64,000 nucleotides of DNA from Lachnospiraceae bacterium (lineage in GTDB: Bacteria > Bacillota > Clostridia > Lachnospirales > Lachnospiraceae): the NCBI GenBank assembly GCA_910573755.1, contig CAJTBO010000002.1, positions 248,001 through 312,000 on the forward strand. The letters run 5' to 3'. Below the pieces are notes generated by a model. The model was not told the origin of the DNA. It ran no database searches and saw nothing but the letters and a program-made list of their open reading frames with translations. Positions 28,701 through 37,782 of the stretch are shown in pieces (the first letter of the stretch is position 1; each line of letters starts with the position of its first letter). The position numbers and the translations under genes were made by a program.

Positions 28701-30419
28701 GGCAACGGGAACAACAAGGACAATGCCGGGAGCGGGAATAACGGAAACGGAAACAGCAGTTCCGGGAATAACGGCAATAATGGAAACTCCGGAAATAACG
28801 GAAATGGGAACGGTAATTCCGGGAACATAGGCAACAGCGGAAACGGAAAGGGGGAAGGAAATACAGGCAACAACGGAAACTCCGGCAATGGCAACGGAAA
28901 CGGAAATGGAAATAACAAGGAAAACAGCAAGAGCGAAGGCACCGACGACGCAGGCTACGGCAATGCAACCAATGCCGAAGAGCATAACAGCCAGAACCAG
29001 AGCGGCATCCTGTTCCCTGTAGCGGAGGAGATCAGCCGGACTGAGACGGATTTGATCGCCATGATCAAAACGACAGGTAAGAATAAGGATTATGAGCTGA
29101 TTGAGTATATCCTGAACGTTAACACCCAGTACACGCAGGTATTGATGGAGCTGAATGAAAACGGCGCGATGGATGCGGCATACACCTACGGCGTATCCCG
29201 GCTGACGGAAGACCGGTTCACCGGAGAGAGCAACTTCTACCTCTACGATCCGGCAGGAAACGTGGCAGGGATTACGGACCAGGATGGTTACCTGTGGCAG
29301 TCCTATCGGTATGATGCTTTCGGCAACGCGACCTTCGGGAGCCCGCAGTATGACAATGAGTATACGTTCAATGCAGAGAGCTACAACCCGAATATCCAGA
29401 GCCAGTATCTGAGGGCGAGATATTATGATATGGTGAAGGGGGACTTCCTGACGGAGGACAGTTACCTCGGGGATATCAGGAATCCGCTGACGCTGAACAG
29501 GTATAGTTATTGCATTGGGAATCCGCTGTTTTATGATGATCCGAGTGGATATGCGCCCAGGACACCTTCTTCAAACCCTGCATCGCCTTATAACAGGATT
29601 GATTTTGAGGCAAGGGATATAGCGTGGAAGGAAGTATGGAAAGAAGTTAAAAGTGGATTAAAAAATTTTTCGGCAGGGATGACAGCCGGGCAAATGGAAA
29701 TAGAGTATGGGATTGATCCTGTAGTTGAATATATTGATTCTAAAATATATATTTTCTGGACTGGCAGTTATAATGGAAAATCTGTCTCAAAAGAGGACAT
29801 AGAATATTTTATAACCCAGCAATATGAGAATGTGGATGTGAAAGCGACATCTTATGCGGTTGGAAAAGGGGTGTCAGAGACAATATATTATGTTCAGGTG
29901 TTATCTATGGTGTCAAGTGCATGTTCTATGAGTGGAGCCGGGACAACAGGGGCACCTTCCGGAGATATGATGATTGCTGGGGTAGGCGGAGAGGTATATA
30001 TAGTAGATGGAACGATGTCGATGCCGATATATATGGACAGCGGGAGTACCTTTACTTTTTTCAAGGAGGATAGTGAGAAGACAGAGGAAAGGAGTGATAG
30101 TGAAGAACGGGTTTATAAGGCTAATGATGGAAAGCATAAAGGAAGTGCCCAAGGGGATATAAGTGCTGATCCATTTTGGAATAATCAAGCGGCTGGACAG
30201 GAGTCATTAAATAATGCATACTCTTCAAAAAGTACAAAGCAATTGTATAATGTTTATAATAATGAACTTGTAAAATTTCAACCGGATAATGCAGGAACAT
30301 GGCATGCATATGAAGTAATTAATCCAGCGGAGGAAGTGCCAACAGATGTGTTGAGAAATATGAAAAGTGATGGATTAATAACAAATTCTCAGTATAACAA
30401 GTGGATTAAAGGAAAATAG
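25716..30419 (+). CDS. displaced RHS cassette B with an unidentified toxin tip
   Basis: RHS homology starts at about 25720, equal to parent position 7531 (E-Y-F-R-Y-D-S-L-G-R). The frame stays open back to 25308 only by reading antisense through the relaxase remnant, which is not a real N-terminus. No signal peptide or ribosome site, so probably silent. It contains YD repeats, the His-rich insert, an expanded Gly/Asn linker and the core to Y-D-D-P-S-G. The tip has a hydrophobic pre-toxin region (A-G-M-T-A-G-Q-M-E-I-E-Y-G-I). It ends with N-E-L-V-K-F-Q-P-D-N-A-G-T-W-H-A-Y and V-P-T-D-V-L-R-N-M-K and a final S-Q-Y-N-K-W-I-K-G-K. This ending looks familiar from clostridial polymorphic toxins, but I cannot name the activity. 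Confidence 0.78.
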   Translation: MEYFRYDSLGRLVCGRDRAGLTTYYLYDEMGRVVKAFDNADNEMTYAYDERGSLTEQKDVIGRTAAYEYDMFGRIVKSTGIDTAVTSYSYNARNDLVGILDAEEKSTTYEYDGAGNLIKTTEPGEAVYQYVYDKLNRLAKKVNPLGAETLYAYNKDSSLTGKTDGNGVVTGYVYDALQRPVAYIDGNGGETSYVYDALDRVLSITTPEGNKESYTYDKAGRMRSVTDPNGLTTSYGYDLMDNLVKEVSPLGAETSYTYDKYDIVTGKTDAKGNTTAYEVDLNGLVKSLTNPDGGVYSYRYDRVHRLTGITTPLGLEKTFTYDTRGNIVKSADTLGRKESYTYDIMHRVQTAENALGGVSTYTYDVRGNMAGYTDALGYTTQYTWNLIDDLISATDPEGKIMAVGYDKEGHITSVNKPGERITGYAYDNNYNLTGITDPKGYLYQRSYDKDDRLIGTKNPLSETEKYTYDAGSRLTAFTDRMKLTEHYTWGGHNNLTSKTATGGEKTNYGYDILGNLIYVQDPMGEKTKYTYDSMRNLTGVTDAVGRKTVYTYDLEQNLTSITDASGRTEKLTYDAGSRRTSYTMNGGNSIRYDYDALNDLVEKTYQDENGEVQESIGNTVSEGNPSGVLYGYDLLGQRTSMMDTSGDSVYTYDGLGRITSVTTYRKPAEAGADTADKEDGETIRYEYDGCDQLAAIVYADGTRVSYAYDKNDNLTAVTDRNGKTTTYVYDAINRVTEVHRPNGISTYNTYNARDQIVSLKNTCDECGWVVSQYDYTYDDNGYIATEKAVESLYDYAWDDKHNGRHEDGRHDDKMPHGTKHNGKHDKDSEYRFQLVETDREFTYDENGRLLSSKEQEENSGLTTYDYTYDKVGNRLSYVKRTQTTKHPDKTDIAESAFYQYNDSNQLISAKLFDGKKNTIVDYTYDENGNLTSEIGKYGTDQVETYYDYTVENRLQAVYDADRLLMAAAYDGDGNRVFQLNYNLHTDEDWKDNSGNGNGNNKDNAGSGNNGNGNSSSGNNGNNGNSGNNGNGNGNSGNIGNSGNGKGEGNTGNNGNSGNGNGNGNGNNKENSKSEGTDDAGYGNATNAEEHNSQNQSGILFPVAEEISRTETDLIAMIKTTGKNKDYELIEYILNVNTQYTQVLMELNENGAMDAAYTYGVSRLTEDRFTGESNFYLYDPAGNVAGITDQDGYLWQSYRYDAFGNATFGSPQYDNEYTFNAESYNPNIQSQYLRARYYDMVKGDFLTEDSYLGDIRNPLTLNRYSYCIGNPLFYDDPSGYAPRTPSSNPASPYNRIDFEARDIAWKEVWKEVKSGLKNFSAGMTAGQMEIEYGIDPVVEYIDSKIYIFWTGSYNGKSVSKEDIEYFITQQYENVDVKATSYAVGKGVSETIYYVQVLSMVSSACSMSGAGTTGAPSGDMMIAGVGGEVYIVDGTMSMPIYMDSGSTFTFFKEDSEKTEERSDSEERVYKANDGKHKGSAQGDISADPFWNNQAAGQESLNNAYSSKSTKQLYNVYNNELVKFQPDNAGTWHAYEVINPAEEVPTDVLRNMKSDGLITNSQYNKWIKGK

Positions 30420-30438
30420 GAAAGGGAGGTGTGCTAAA

Positions 30439-31044
30439 ACGGAAATTTTTGGAGAAAAAAATATTGTCGCAATTGAATATGCATTTGAGTCAAAAGTCGT
30501 TGATGATACATATGGATATTTAAAATTATGGATAAATAATAAAAATGTCTGTATGTATGACCAGAATCAATACTTTGTCGGAGATTTATTTTATATAGCA
30601 GAGTGGTTTTGTGAGAAAATAGAATATATTCTTGGGTATGATATATTTCCATTACCAGTGAACGGAGAAACTGCGTTAGAACTTATAGAAAATGCAAATA
30701 AGTTTGATAGTGACAGCGAACTGGAATTTGATTTATGGTACGTAGTAAAAAGCCGTTGGATTTTAAACCATTGTTGGCTTATTGCCAGAGGAGGGTCTGT
30801 TTTGCCAAGTATATTTTTCCGCCGGGTTGAAGATTTGATTGAGATATCTTGGGATAATACTTTTTGGAAAGAGAAAGATATAAATTTTAAGTTCCAAAAA
30901 GGTGTTTTTCGGATAGAGTTTAGCATTTTTGTAGTTATGATTACGAAATTTTTAAATTCTATAATTTTTGATATGAAAAAGAGAATAAGTAATACGACTA
31001 AGATAAAAGATCTGGAGAGATATATTGGTATTTTAAATAAATAG
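30439..31044 (+). CDS. putative immunity protein for cassette B, non-standard start
   Basis: About 200 residues, soluble and AT-rich, directly after the toxin. A strong GGGAGG lies at 30424-30429, but the codon 9 nt downstream is ACG (30439) rather than ATG. The frame is open from there (T-E-I-F-G-E-K-N-I-V-A-I-E-Y); the first ATG is 30553. Later motifs are S-V-L-P-S-I-F-F-R-R-V-E-D-L and I-E-I-S-W-D-N. Either it is translated weakly from ACG or ATT, or the start was lost by an ATG to ACG change. Confidence 0.6.
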   Translation, partial: TEIFGEKNIVAIEYAFESKVVDDTYGYLKLWINNKNVCMYDQNQYFVGDLFYIAEWFCEKIEYILGYDIFPLPVNGETALELIENANKFDSDSELEFDLWYVVKSRWILNHCWLIARGGSVLPSIFFRRVEDLIEISWDNTFWKEKDINFKFQKGVFRIEFSIFVVMITKFLNSIIFDMKKRISNTTKIKDLERYIGILNK

Positions 31045-31194
31045 TAGCAATGGGAATCAATGGCATCGGAAAATGGTAATGTACGAAATACTAATGTAGC
31101 GTTTTTAATTAACTATACTTAAAGAATGTCGTATCTATTAGTGTTTTAGAGGAAAATATGGTGTAGTTAATTAGCGAATGTTATGTTAACAAGA

Positions 31195-31858
31195 GGAATA
31201 GTAAGGAAAATAGCAAGAGAGAAGGCACTTAGACTACAGCAATACCAGCATGACAAAGGTGGTGGACACACTAAGGCGTTTTGTGAGCAGTAGGGATCAC
31301 GCCGGGCTCACCACCTGCTATCTCTACGACGCGATGGGCAGGGTGGTTAAAGCCTTCGACAACGCAGACAATGAGATGGCGTACACCAATGGGCAATATC
31401 GTAAAGAGCGCCGATACTCTCGGCAGGAAAGAAAGCTACAGCTACGACATCATGCACCGGATCGTGACAGGCGAGAACGCCCTTGGCGGCGTCAGCTCCT
31501 ATACCTATGATATCCGGGGCAACCTTTCCGGCTATACGGATGCCCTGGGCTACACGACGCAGTATAGTTGGAACCTGATCGATGATTTAATATCCGCCAC
31601 CGATCCGGAAGGAAAAGTCATGGCGGTAGGGTATGACAAAGAGGGGCATATCACCTCCGTCAACAAACCCGGCGAGCGGATCACGGGCTACGCTTACGAT
31701 AACAACTATAACCTGACCGGCATCACCGATCCCAAGGGCTATCTCTATCAGAGGAGCTACGACAAAGACGACAGGCTTGTCGGGACAAAGAACCCCTGTC
31801 GGAGACAGAAAAATACACCTACGACGCGGGGAGCAGGCTGACGGCTTTCACCGACCGG
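31195..31858 (+). pseudogene. scrambled 5' part of RHS cassette C
   Basis: 31195-31232 is a decayed copy of the N-N-K-E-N-S-K-S-E-G-T linker end. From about 31270 the YD region (S-R-D-H-A-G-L-T-T-C-Y-L-Y-D) follows, then a deletion and frame change at about 31385 jump to G-N-I-V-K-S-A-D-T-L-G-R. A one-base loss near 31793 (cccctg where the parent has cccgctg) shifts the frame again before the long cassette C frame. No intact reading is possible. Confidence 0.8.
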
Positions 31859-34800
31859 ATGAAGCTGACGGAGCGCTACACCTGGGGGAGTCACAACAAC
31901 CTGACCAGCAAGACTGCCACAGGCGGTGAGAAGACAAACTACGGCTACGATATCCTTGGGAACCTGGTCTATGTGCAGGACCCCATGGGAGAGAAGACGA
32001 CATACACCTACGACAGCATGAGGAACCTGACCAGCGTGACGGATGCGATGGGCAGGAAGACAACCTATACCTACGACCTGGAGCAGAACCTGACCAGCAT
32101 CACGGACGCCTCCGGCAGGACGGAGAAACTGACTTATGATGCGGGGAGCAGGCGGACTTCTTATACGATGAACGGCGGGAATTCCATCCGCTACGATTAT
32201 GATGCACTGAATGGCCTGGTGGAGAAGACCTATCAGGATGAAAACGGGGATGTGCAGGAGAGCATCGGCAACACCGTCTCTGAAGGGAACCCTTCGGGCG
32301 TGCTCTACGGCTATGACCTGCTGGGACAGCGCGTAAACATGATGGACACCAGCGGGGATTCTGTCTACACTTACGACGGGCTCGGAAGGATCACCAGCGT
32401 CACCACTTACCGGAAACCAAAACAGGCGGGAGCAGATACAGCAGACAAAGAAGACGGGGAGACCATACGCTATGAATACGACGGCTGTGACCAGCTCGCA
32501 GCAATCGTCTACGCGGACGGCACAAGGGTAAGCTATGCTTACGACAAGAACGACAACCTGACGGCGGTGACGGACCGAAACGGGAAAACCACGACCTATG
32601 TTTACGATGCCATCAACCGTGTGACAGAAATACACCGTCCCAACGGCATCAGCACCTACAACACCTACAACGCCAGGGACCAGATCGTCAGCCTGAAGAA
32701 CACCTGCGACGAGTGCGGGTGGGTGGTCAGCCAGTACGACTACACTTACGACGATAACGGCTATATCGCGACAGAGAAAGCGGTGGAGAGCCTCTACGAT
32801 TACGCCTGGGATGACAAGCATAACGGAAAGCATGAGGACGGCAGGCACGATGACAAGATGCCCCACGGCACGAAGCACAACGGGAAGCACGATAAGGACA
32901 GCGAATACCGCTTCCAGCTCGTGGAGACGGACAGGGAGTTTACCTACGATGAGAACGGCAGGCTCTTATCCTCGAAGGAGCAGGAGGAGAACAGCGGGCT
33001 TACGACCTATGATTATACCTACGACAAAGTGGGGAACCGCTTAAGCTATGTAAAACGCACCCAGACCACGAAACATCCGAACAAGACGGACGTTGCGGAG
33101 AGCGCTTTTTATCAGTATAATGACAGTAACCAGTTAGTATCGGCGAAGCTGTTCGATGGGAAGAAGAATACCACCGTCGATTACACCTACGATGAGAACG
33201 GGAACCTGATCTCGGAGATTGGCGAGTACGGGACGGACAAAGTAGAGACGTACTATGACTATACGGTGGAGAACCGCTTACAGGCAGTGTATGATGCGGA
33301 CAGGCTCTTAATGGCGGCGGCCTATGACGGGGACGGGAACCGTGTGTTCCAGCTTAACTACAACCTCCATACCGACGAGGACTGGAAGGACAATTCCGGC
33401 AACGGCAACGGAAACAACAAGGACAATGCCGGGAGCGGGAATAACGGGAACGGAAACAGCAGTTCCGGGAATAACGGCAACAGCGGCAATGGAAAGGGGG
33501 AAGGAAATACAGGGAATACCGGAAATGGCAACTCCGAAAATAACGGCAACGACAAGGAAAACAGCAAGAGCGAAGGCACGGATGATGCAGGCTACGGCAA
33601 TGCAACCAACGCCGAGGAACATAACAGCCAGAACCAGAGCGGCATCCTGTTCCCGGCAGCGGAGGAGATCAGCCGGACGGAGACAGATTTGATCGCCATG
33701 ATCAAGACCACCGGCAAAGATAAGGATTATGAGCTGATTGAGTACATCCTGAACGTCAACACACAGTATACGCAGGTGCTGATGGAGCTCAATGAAAACG
33801 GCGCGATGGATGCTGTCTACACCTACGGAACATCCCGCCTGACGGAAGACCGGTTCACCGGAGAGAGCAACTTCTACCTCTACGATCCGGCAGGAAACGT
33901 GGCGGGGATCACAGACCAGAATGGATATCTGTGGCAGTCCTATCGCTACGACGCTTTCGGCAATGCGACTTTCGGAAGCCCGCAGTATGACAATGAGTAT
34001 ACGTTCAATGCGGAGAGTTATAATCCGAATATTCAGAGCCAGTATCTGAGGGCGAGATATTACGATATGGTGAAGGGGAACTTCCTGACGGAGGACAGCT
34101 ACCTCGGGAATATCAGGGAACCGCTGACGCTGAACAGGTATAGTTATTGTGTGGGGAATCCGCTGTTTTATAGTGATCCGAGCGGGCATAGTCCAATACC
34201 TTTGCGGCTTTATTATGATAGTGAAATATTGAAAGATTACAGACAAATTATGGACTATGCAAACAACACTTTTAAAGATGATGATAAAGTAGATTGGTAT
34301 AAAGAATATCGTAAAATGGTTACATTTTATCAAGCGTTGCAATATACATCTGAATATCAGTATACTGTAGAAGATGTTATTGAGTATGATTATGATACAA
34401 TAGAAAATCAAAATTATATAGATAATCTTATCGGAAGAGCACATTTTTATCAAATGACAGTTATTTGCAGGCTGGATGAAGTAACTCCGATAAAAAGAAC
34501 GTATGATGGGTGGCTGGACTTGTATAATGTTCCTACAATAAAACCGGGAGGAGAAATAGTTGAGATACCATTGGACAGACCGAGAGGAGCTGGTACTTCC
34601 TGGAAGTCGGAGGAGCCGGCATATTTGGAATTTGATAAAGAACTGGGGGTGGTTCCATTTATAAATGGAAATGGATATCAGGATACCGTATCTAAAAAAT
34701 TAATACCTTATAAAGATTCATTGGGGATAATCAGAGTAACGGATGAGAATGGCATAAGCAGGTATTGTGTAGGAGTAGGGCCAAGAGTAATGGATCCGGA

Positions 34801-35152
34801 TTACTCTATTGTAGGCAGTGAACTTTTGGCAGAGACAATGAAATATGGAACGAAATTTGATATTGTATTGAGGGATAGCAATTATAATGTATATTATGTG
34901 CCAGCAGTAGTGGGAGATGGAAAAAAACATACATTAAGTAAAGATTATCCAATTGATGGAACTATAGGAAATGGAATTTATCAGACAGGTATTTCATGGT
35001 CAAGTGGAAAAGATGAAGCATCAAAAGATGCTGATGCGGCTGTCATCGAATTTATGAGAGATTACTCAATGGCTGATAAAGATTTGATGAGTACACCGGA
35101 ATTTGATATATTGTCGATCATTGTTTACAGAGAGAGGGACACAGATAGTTGA
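31859..35152 (+). CDS. displaced RHS cassette C with recurring-family tip
   Basis: 1,097 residues of YD repeats, His-rich insert, Gly/Asn linker, core (ending Y-S-D-P-S-G-H near 34188) and tip. The tip belongs to the same family as the parent: I-P-L-D-R-P-R-G-A-G, V-G-V-G-P-R-V-M-D-P-D-Y, Y-G-T-K-F-D-I-V-L-R-D, V-P-A-V-V-G-D-G-K-K-H-T, A-A-V-I-E-F-M and a final P-E-F-D-I-L-S-I-I-V-Y. No signal peptide; the ATG at 31859 is internal to a repeat. The immunity gene overlaps the stop by 4 nt. Confidence 0.78.
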   Translation: MKLTERYTWGSHNNLTSKTATGGEKTNYGYDILGNLVYVQDPMGEKTTYTYDSMRNLTSVTDAMGRKTTYTYDLEQNLTSITDASGRTEKLTYDAGSRRTSYTMNGGNSIRYDYDALNGLVEKTYQDENGDVQESIGNTVSEGNPSGVLYGYDLLGQRVNMMDTSGDSVYTYDGLGRITSVTTYRKPKQAGADTADKEDGETIRYEYDGCDQLAAIVYADGTRVSYAYDKNDNLTAVTDRNGKTTTYVYDAINRVTEIHRPNGISTYNTYNARDQIVSLKNTCDECGWVVSQYDYTYDDNGYIATEKAVESLYDYAWDDKHNGKHEDGRHDDKMPHGTKHNGKHDKDSEYRFQLVETDREFTYDENGRLLSSKEQEENSGLTTYDYTYDKVGNRLSYVKRTQTTKHPNKTDVAESAFYQYNDSNQLVSAKLFDGKKNTTVDYTYDENGNLISEIGEYGTDKVETYYDYTVENRLQAVYDADRLLMAAAYDGDGNRVFQLNYNLHTDEDWKDNSGNGNGNNKDNAGSGNNGNGNSSSGNNGNSGNGKGEGNTGNTGNGNSENNGNDKENSKSEGTDDAGYGNATNAEEHNSQNQSGILFPAAEEISRTETDLIAMIKTTGKDKDYELIEYILNVNTQYTQVLMELNENGAMDAVYTYGTSRLTEDRFTGESNFYLYDPAGNVAGITDQNGYLWQSYRYDAFGNATFGSPQYDNEYTFNAESYNPNIQSQYLRARYYDMVKGNFLTEDSYLGNIREPLTLNRYSYCVGNPLFYSDPSGHSPIPLRLYYDSEILKDYRQIMDYANNTFKDDDKVDWYKEYRKMVTFYQALQYTSEYQYTVEDVIEYDYDTIENQNYIDNLIGRAHFYQMTVICRLDEVTPIKRTYDGWLDLYNVPTIKPGGEIVEIPLDRPRGAGTSWKSEEPAYLEFDKELGVVPFINGNGYQDTVSKKLIPYKDSLGIIRVTDENGISRYCVGVGPRVMDPDYSIVGSELLAETMKYGTKFDIVLRDSNYNVYYVPAVVGDGKKHTLSKDYPIDGTIGNGIYQTGISWSSGKDEASKDADAAVIEFMRDYSMADKDLMSTPEFDILSIIVYRERDTDS

Positions 35153-36468
35153 AGAAAAGGCATTTCATAAAGGCAATTCCGGCATTGATAGTGCTGATCT
35201 TTGTAATATGCATTCTATTGTGGAAAATGGAAGTTGCTGAAAATGGAGACGATCAATATGAGGAAGCAGCAAATCCACAGACTGTGGAAGAGGACACAGA
35301 GCATGGGAATGTAGAAGAGCCCACAGAGGACGATGCCAATATTACAGACACAGGGAATCAGTTTTTAGCAGAGAAGAAAGTAAAAGAAAAGGCTGAACTG
35401 ATGGATTATGCGGAACTCCCCATAGAAGAATTTATAAGGGAAACCGGAATACCCCTGTGTCAGGACCAGGACGATCAGGATTCATGGAGTGCGGAGGACG
35501 GGCTGATTATAGTAGAAGCAGAGGTGAAAGACGGCAGTATTGTTAACTTGAGCATCTGGGTAAAAAGTCGCAGGCAGTCAGAGGAGGCAAAGAGGGATGC
35601 TGTTGAAAGATTTCCGTATGTATTGGGCGGAGTCAACCTTAATGAGGATATTTCTCTTCTGGAAAAAAACGTTCTGAAAAATGCGAGTATGGTATCGGGG
35701 GAAGGACCGGGGTACTATTATTATACCGGTATGGAGCTGTCGGGGCTGGGAATAGAAAGGCTGACGATAATGAGTGCAGGTACGACTGCAGATACCATAA
35801 AAGCAGACGTGGATATGTCTTTAAAAGAGATGACAGAAGGCCTGACATATATATGGGGAGAGAGGGTGAAGCAGAAGGAGGGAAGCCGGAACGACAAGCT
35901 GGAGGTATCAGAGAATCCATATACAGAACTGCCGGGATATTATGCACAACAGGAGAAGATCGATCAGACTGTCGTATGGATAAAGTATCCCTGCATTGCG
36001 ATACCGGAAAATCCTGAAATGGCGCAGAATGTGAACGGCTTGATTCTGGAGACTGTGGAAAGGATTGAAAATGAGACATACGGGAAAACAGACGAAAATG
36101 TCATAGTGCAGGCAGATTATATGATAACTTATATGACGGGGAAATTTGTCAGCATTACATTCAGAGTGAATGTTACGGGAAACGATACGGAGGAAACTCC
36201 ATGGCAGTATTGTAATATCAATATGGAGAAGAATGGGGAGAAGGCTGTTTTATCGGATATAGGAATTACGAGAGATGATGTACTCGAAGCGTGTAATGCA
36301 TGCTGGTATCAGGTGGATACGGAAAGTTATATGGAAGCGTATGATACGAACTGGAATCAATTTCAAATTACACCGGTAAAATATGTCCTTTATGTAAAGC
36401 CTTCGCCAGAGGATAAAGAACTGTCGGCTGTAAAGGATGTTATTCCGATAGAGATATTCAGAATCTGA
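35149..36468 (+). CDS. membrane-anchored immunity protein for cassette C
   Basis: 439 residues, paralogue of the proteins at 12457, 59130 and 62001. N-terminal membrane segment (about 8-25), acidic linker, M-D-Y-A-E-L-P-I-E-E-F-I motif near 85, then a DUF3298-like half with W-I-K-Y-P-C-I and C-N-I-N-M-E-K-N-G-E-K-A. TTG start shares bases with the toxin stop (TTGA), indicating translational coupling. It pairs with the same tip family as its relatives, which strengthens the immunity assignment. Confidence 0.7.
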   Translation: MKKRHFIKAIPALIVLIFVICILLWKMEVAENGDDQYEEAANPQTVEEDTEHGNVEEPTEDDANITDTGNQFLAEKKVKEKAELMDYAELPIEEFIRETGIPLCQDQDDQDSWSAEDGLIIVEAEVKDGSIVNLSIWVKSRRQSEEAKRDAVERFPYVLGGVNLNEDISLLEKNVLKNASMVSGEGPGYYYYTGMELSGLGIERLTIMSAGTTADTIKADVDMSLKEMTEGLTYIWGERVKQKEGSRNDKLEVSENPYTELPGYYAQQEKIDQTVVWIKYPCIAIPENPEMAQNVNGLILETVERIENETYGKTDENVIVQADYMITYMTGKFVSITFRVNVTGNDTEETPWQYCNINMEKNGEKAVLSDIGITRDDVLEACNACWYQVDTESYMEAYDTNWNQFQITPVKYVLYVKPSPEDKELSAVKDVIPIEIFRI

Positions 36469-36769
36469 TGTAGATGGAGAGGAAGCAGCATGTGTTTTAT
36501 GCAATGAACAGTTTAATGTATAAAGATAGTTATTCTCAGCTATGCTGGGGATAGCTATAAATGTGGAACATTTGGTGACACATGTTTCTAATGGGGTAAA
36601 GTCGTGTGTTCTGGAAAGCTTATTATATTCTGAACTTCTATGTTGTACCGGAGTATGATGGGGGGATTAATGGGAGACAGGACATATGGTGATTAAGCAA
36701 TATTGCAGAGTAGGGGATGTTTTATGAGTGTACTTGTAAAACATCTCCTATTTGCGAGAGCAGAAAATA
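36469..36769. other. gene-free spacer after the cassette C immunity gene
   Basis: About 300 nt with no convincing gene, repeat or strong terminator. AT-rich. Confidence 0.4.
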
Positions 36770-36927
36770 TTTTCGTGGATATTGCCAGATATGAAAAAGT
36801 GTTACTTTATTGAGAATGAAGGTAAACGGCAAGTTTATTGTGTATACTGTTTGAGGAGAGGTACAGGTAGCTAATGCAGGAGTATTTTGCTTATTGGGGG
36901 ATTAGCGGTTTATTAAAATATTGAATG
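36770..36927. repeat. transposon-debris repeat, copy 2
   Basis: Same sequence as 24630-24788 with a few changes. Here it ends at TTGAATGA, where an IS200-type element has inserted. Confidence 0.8.
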
Positions 36928-37618
36928 ATATGTGGGTACATTCCCCGCCCCTTGGGGCGCAAGCAAACTTTAACAGGATAGAAAAGCGTGATACAATGTA
37001 GAGAAAAAAGGAGAAGTGTAGATTGAGTGAAGCTATACACAAATCACACAATGTATCAAAGCTGATGTATCATTTTGTATTGCCGACAAAATATCGTAGA
37101 GTAGTAGTAAGTGAAGAAGTAGAAGAGGTAATAAAAGAGACCTGTATAGAAATAAGTGAAAGATATGAGGTTATATTTCTGGAGATAGGTACAGATAAAG
37201 ACCATGTGCATCTACTGGTACAGTCTGTACCGAATTATAGTCCGGCACAGATAGTAAAAATAGTGAAAAGTATAACAGGAAGAGAAGTATTCAGGAGATG
37301 TCCGGAAGTAAAGAAGAGATTATGGGGAGGAAATTTTTGGTCATCAGGATATTATGTATCAACAGTAAGTGAGAAAGGAAATGAGAAAGTAATATCGAAC
37401 TATGTAAAGAACCAAGGAAAAGAGTATAAGAAACTATATCGAAATGATGTGCCGGAAGGACAGTTGAGCGTGTATGATTATATGTAGAGGCAGGGACAAG
37501 GAAGCCTCCATACCCCGCTTTTGAGGGAGCGGAGCGAGCGAAAAAGTCAAGTGCTGTGAGAGGCGACGTAGGAGCCACTCACAGTGCTTGAGTGCTTGCA
37601 CCGGGGTGGTTGATTGAA
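36928..37618. mobile_element. IS200-type (Y1 transposase) insertion sequence
   Basis: About 690 bp inserted into the debris repeat, whose two halves resume on either side. The left end has a hairpin around GCCCCTTGGGGC (36949-36960). The right end has a 12-bp imperfect palindrome AAGTGCTGTGAG / CTCACAGTGCTT at 37548-37588. Subterminal hairpins and lack of terminal inverted repeats suit the IS200/IS605 group. No tnpB is present. Confidence 0.82.
37023..37487 (+). CDS. tnpA: IS200/IS605 Y1 transposase TnpA
   Basis: 154 residues, full length for the family. The HUH motif is D-H-V-H-L-L near residue 61 and the nucleophile is probably the Tyr in V-I-S-N-Y-V-K-N-Q-G near 127. TTG start with AAGGAGA 8 nt upstream. 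Single-strand transposition enzyme; intact, so the element may be active. Confidence 0.92.
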   Translation: MSEAIHKSHNVSKLMYHFVLPTKYRRVVVSEEVEEVIKETCIEISERYEVIFLEIGTDKDHVHLLVQSVPNYSPAQIVKIVKSITGREVFRRCPEVKKRLWGGNFWSSGYYVSTVSEKGNEKVISNYVKNQGKEYKKLYRNDVPEGQLSVYDYM

Positions 37619-37619
37619 A

Positions 37620-37782
37620 TTATTCTGCTTTTTTGTAATGTATCGACCTCCTTTTTAAGGCGTTAAATTGTGTCCGTAAAGATTCTTTTTGTGAAATGAG
37701 CGCTTTATAATCACTCTGCAGTTTGGAAATATCAATGTTTTTGGGGATAATCCCCATTGAGCAACATATTTTCCGCCCCAGG
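37620..37782 (-). pseudogene. second relaxase remnant, 3' end only
   Basis: Matches 24795-24965 (the coiled-coil end of the relaxase remnant) and is cut at about 37782, where RHS sequence begins. The cut point differs from that of the first copy (25712), so the two junctions with RHS arose separately or one was later shortened. Confidence 0.65.

Noticed and set aside
31785-31800. Programmed frameshift inside RHS cassette C
   Set aside because: The parent and the other copies have one more base (cccgctg); no slippery heptamer is present, so it is a plain deletion.
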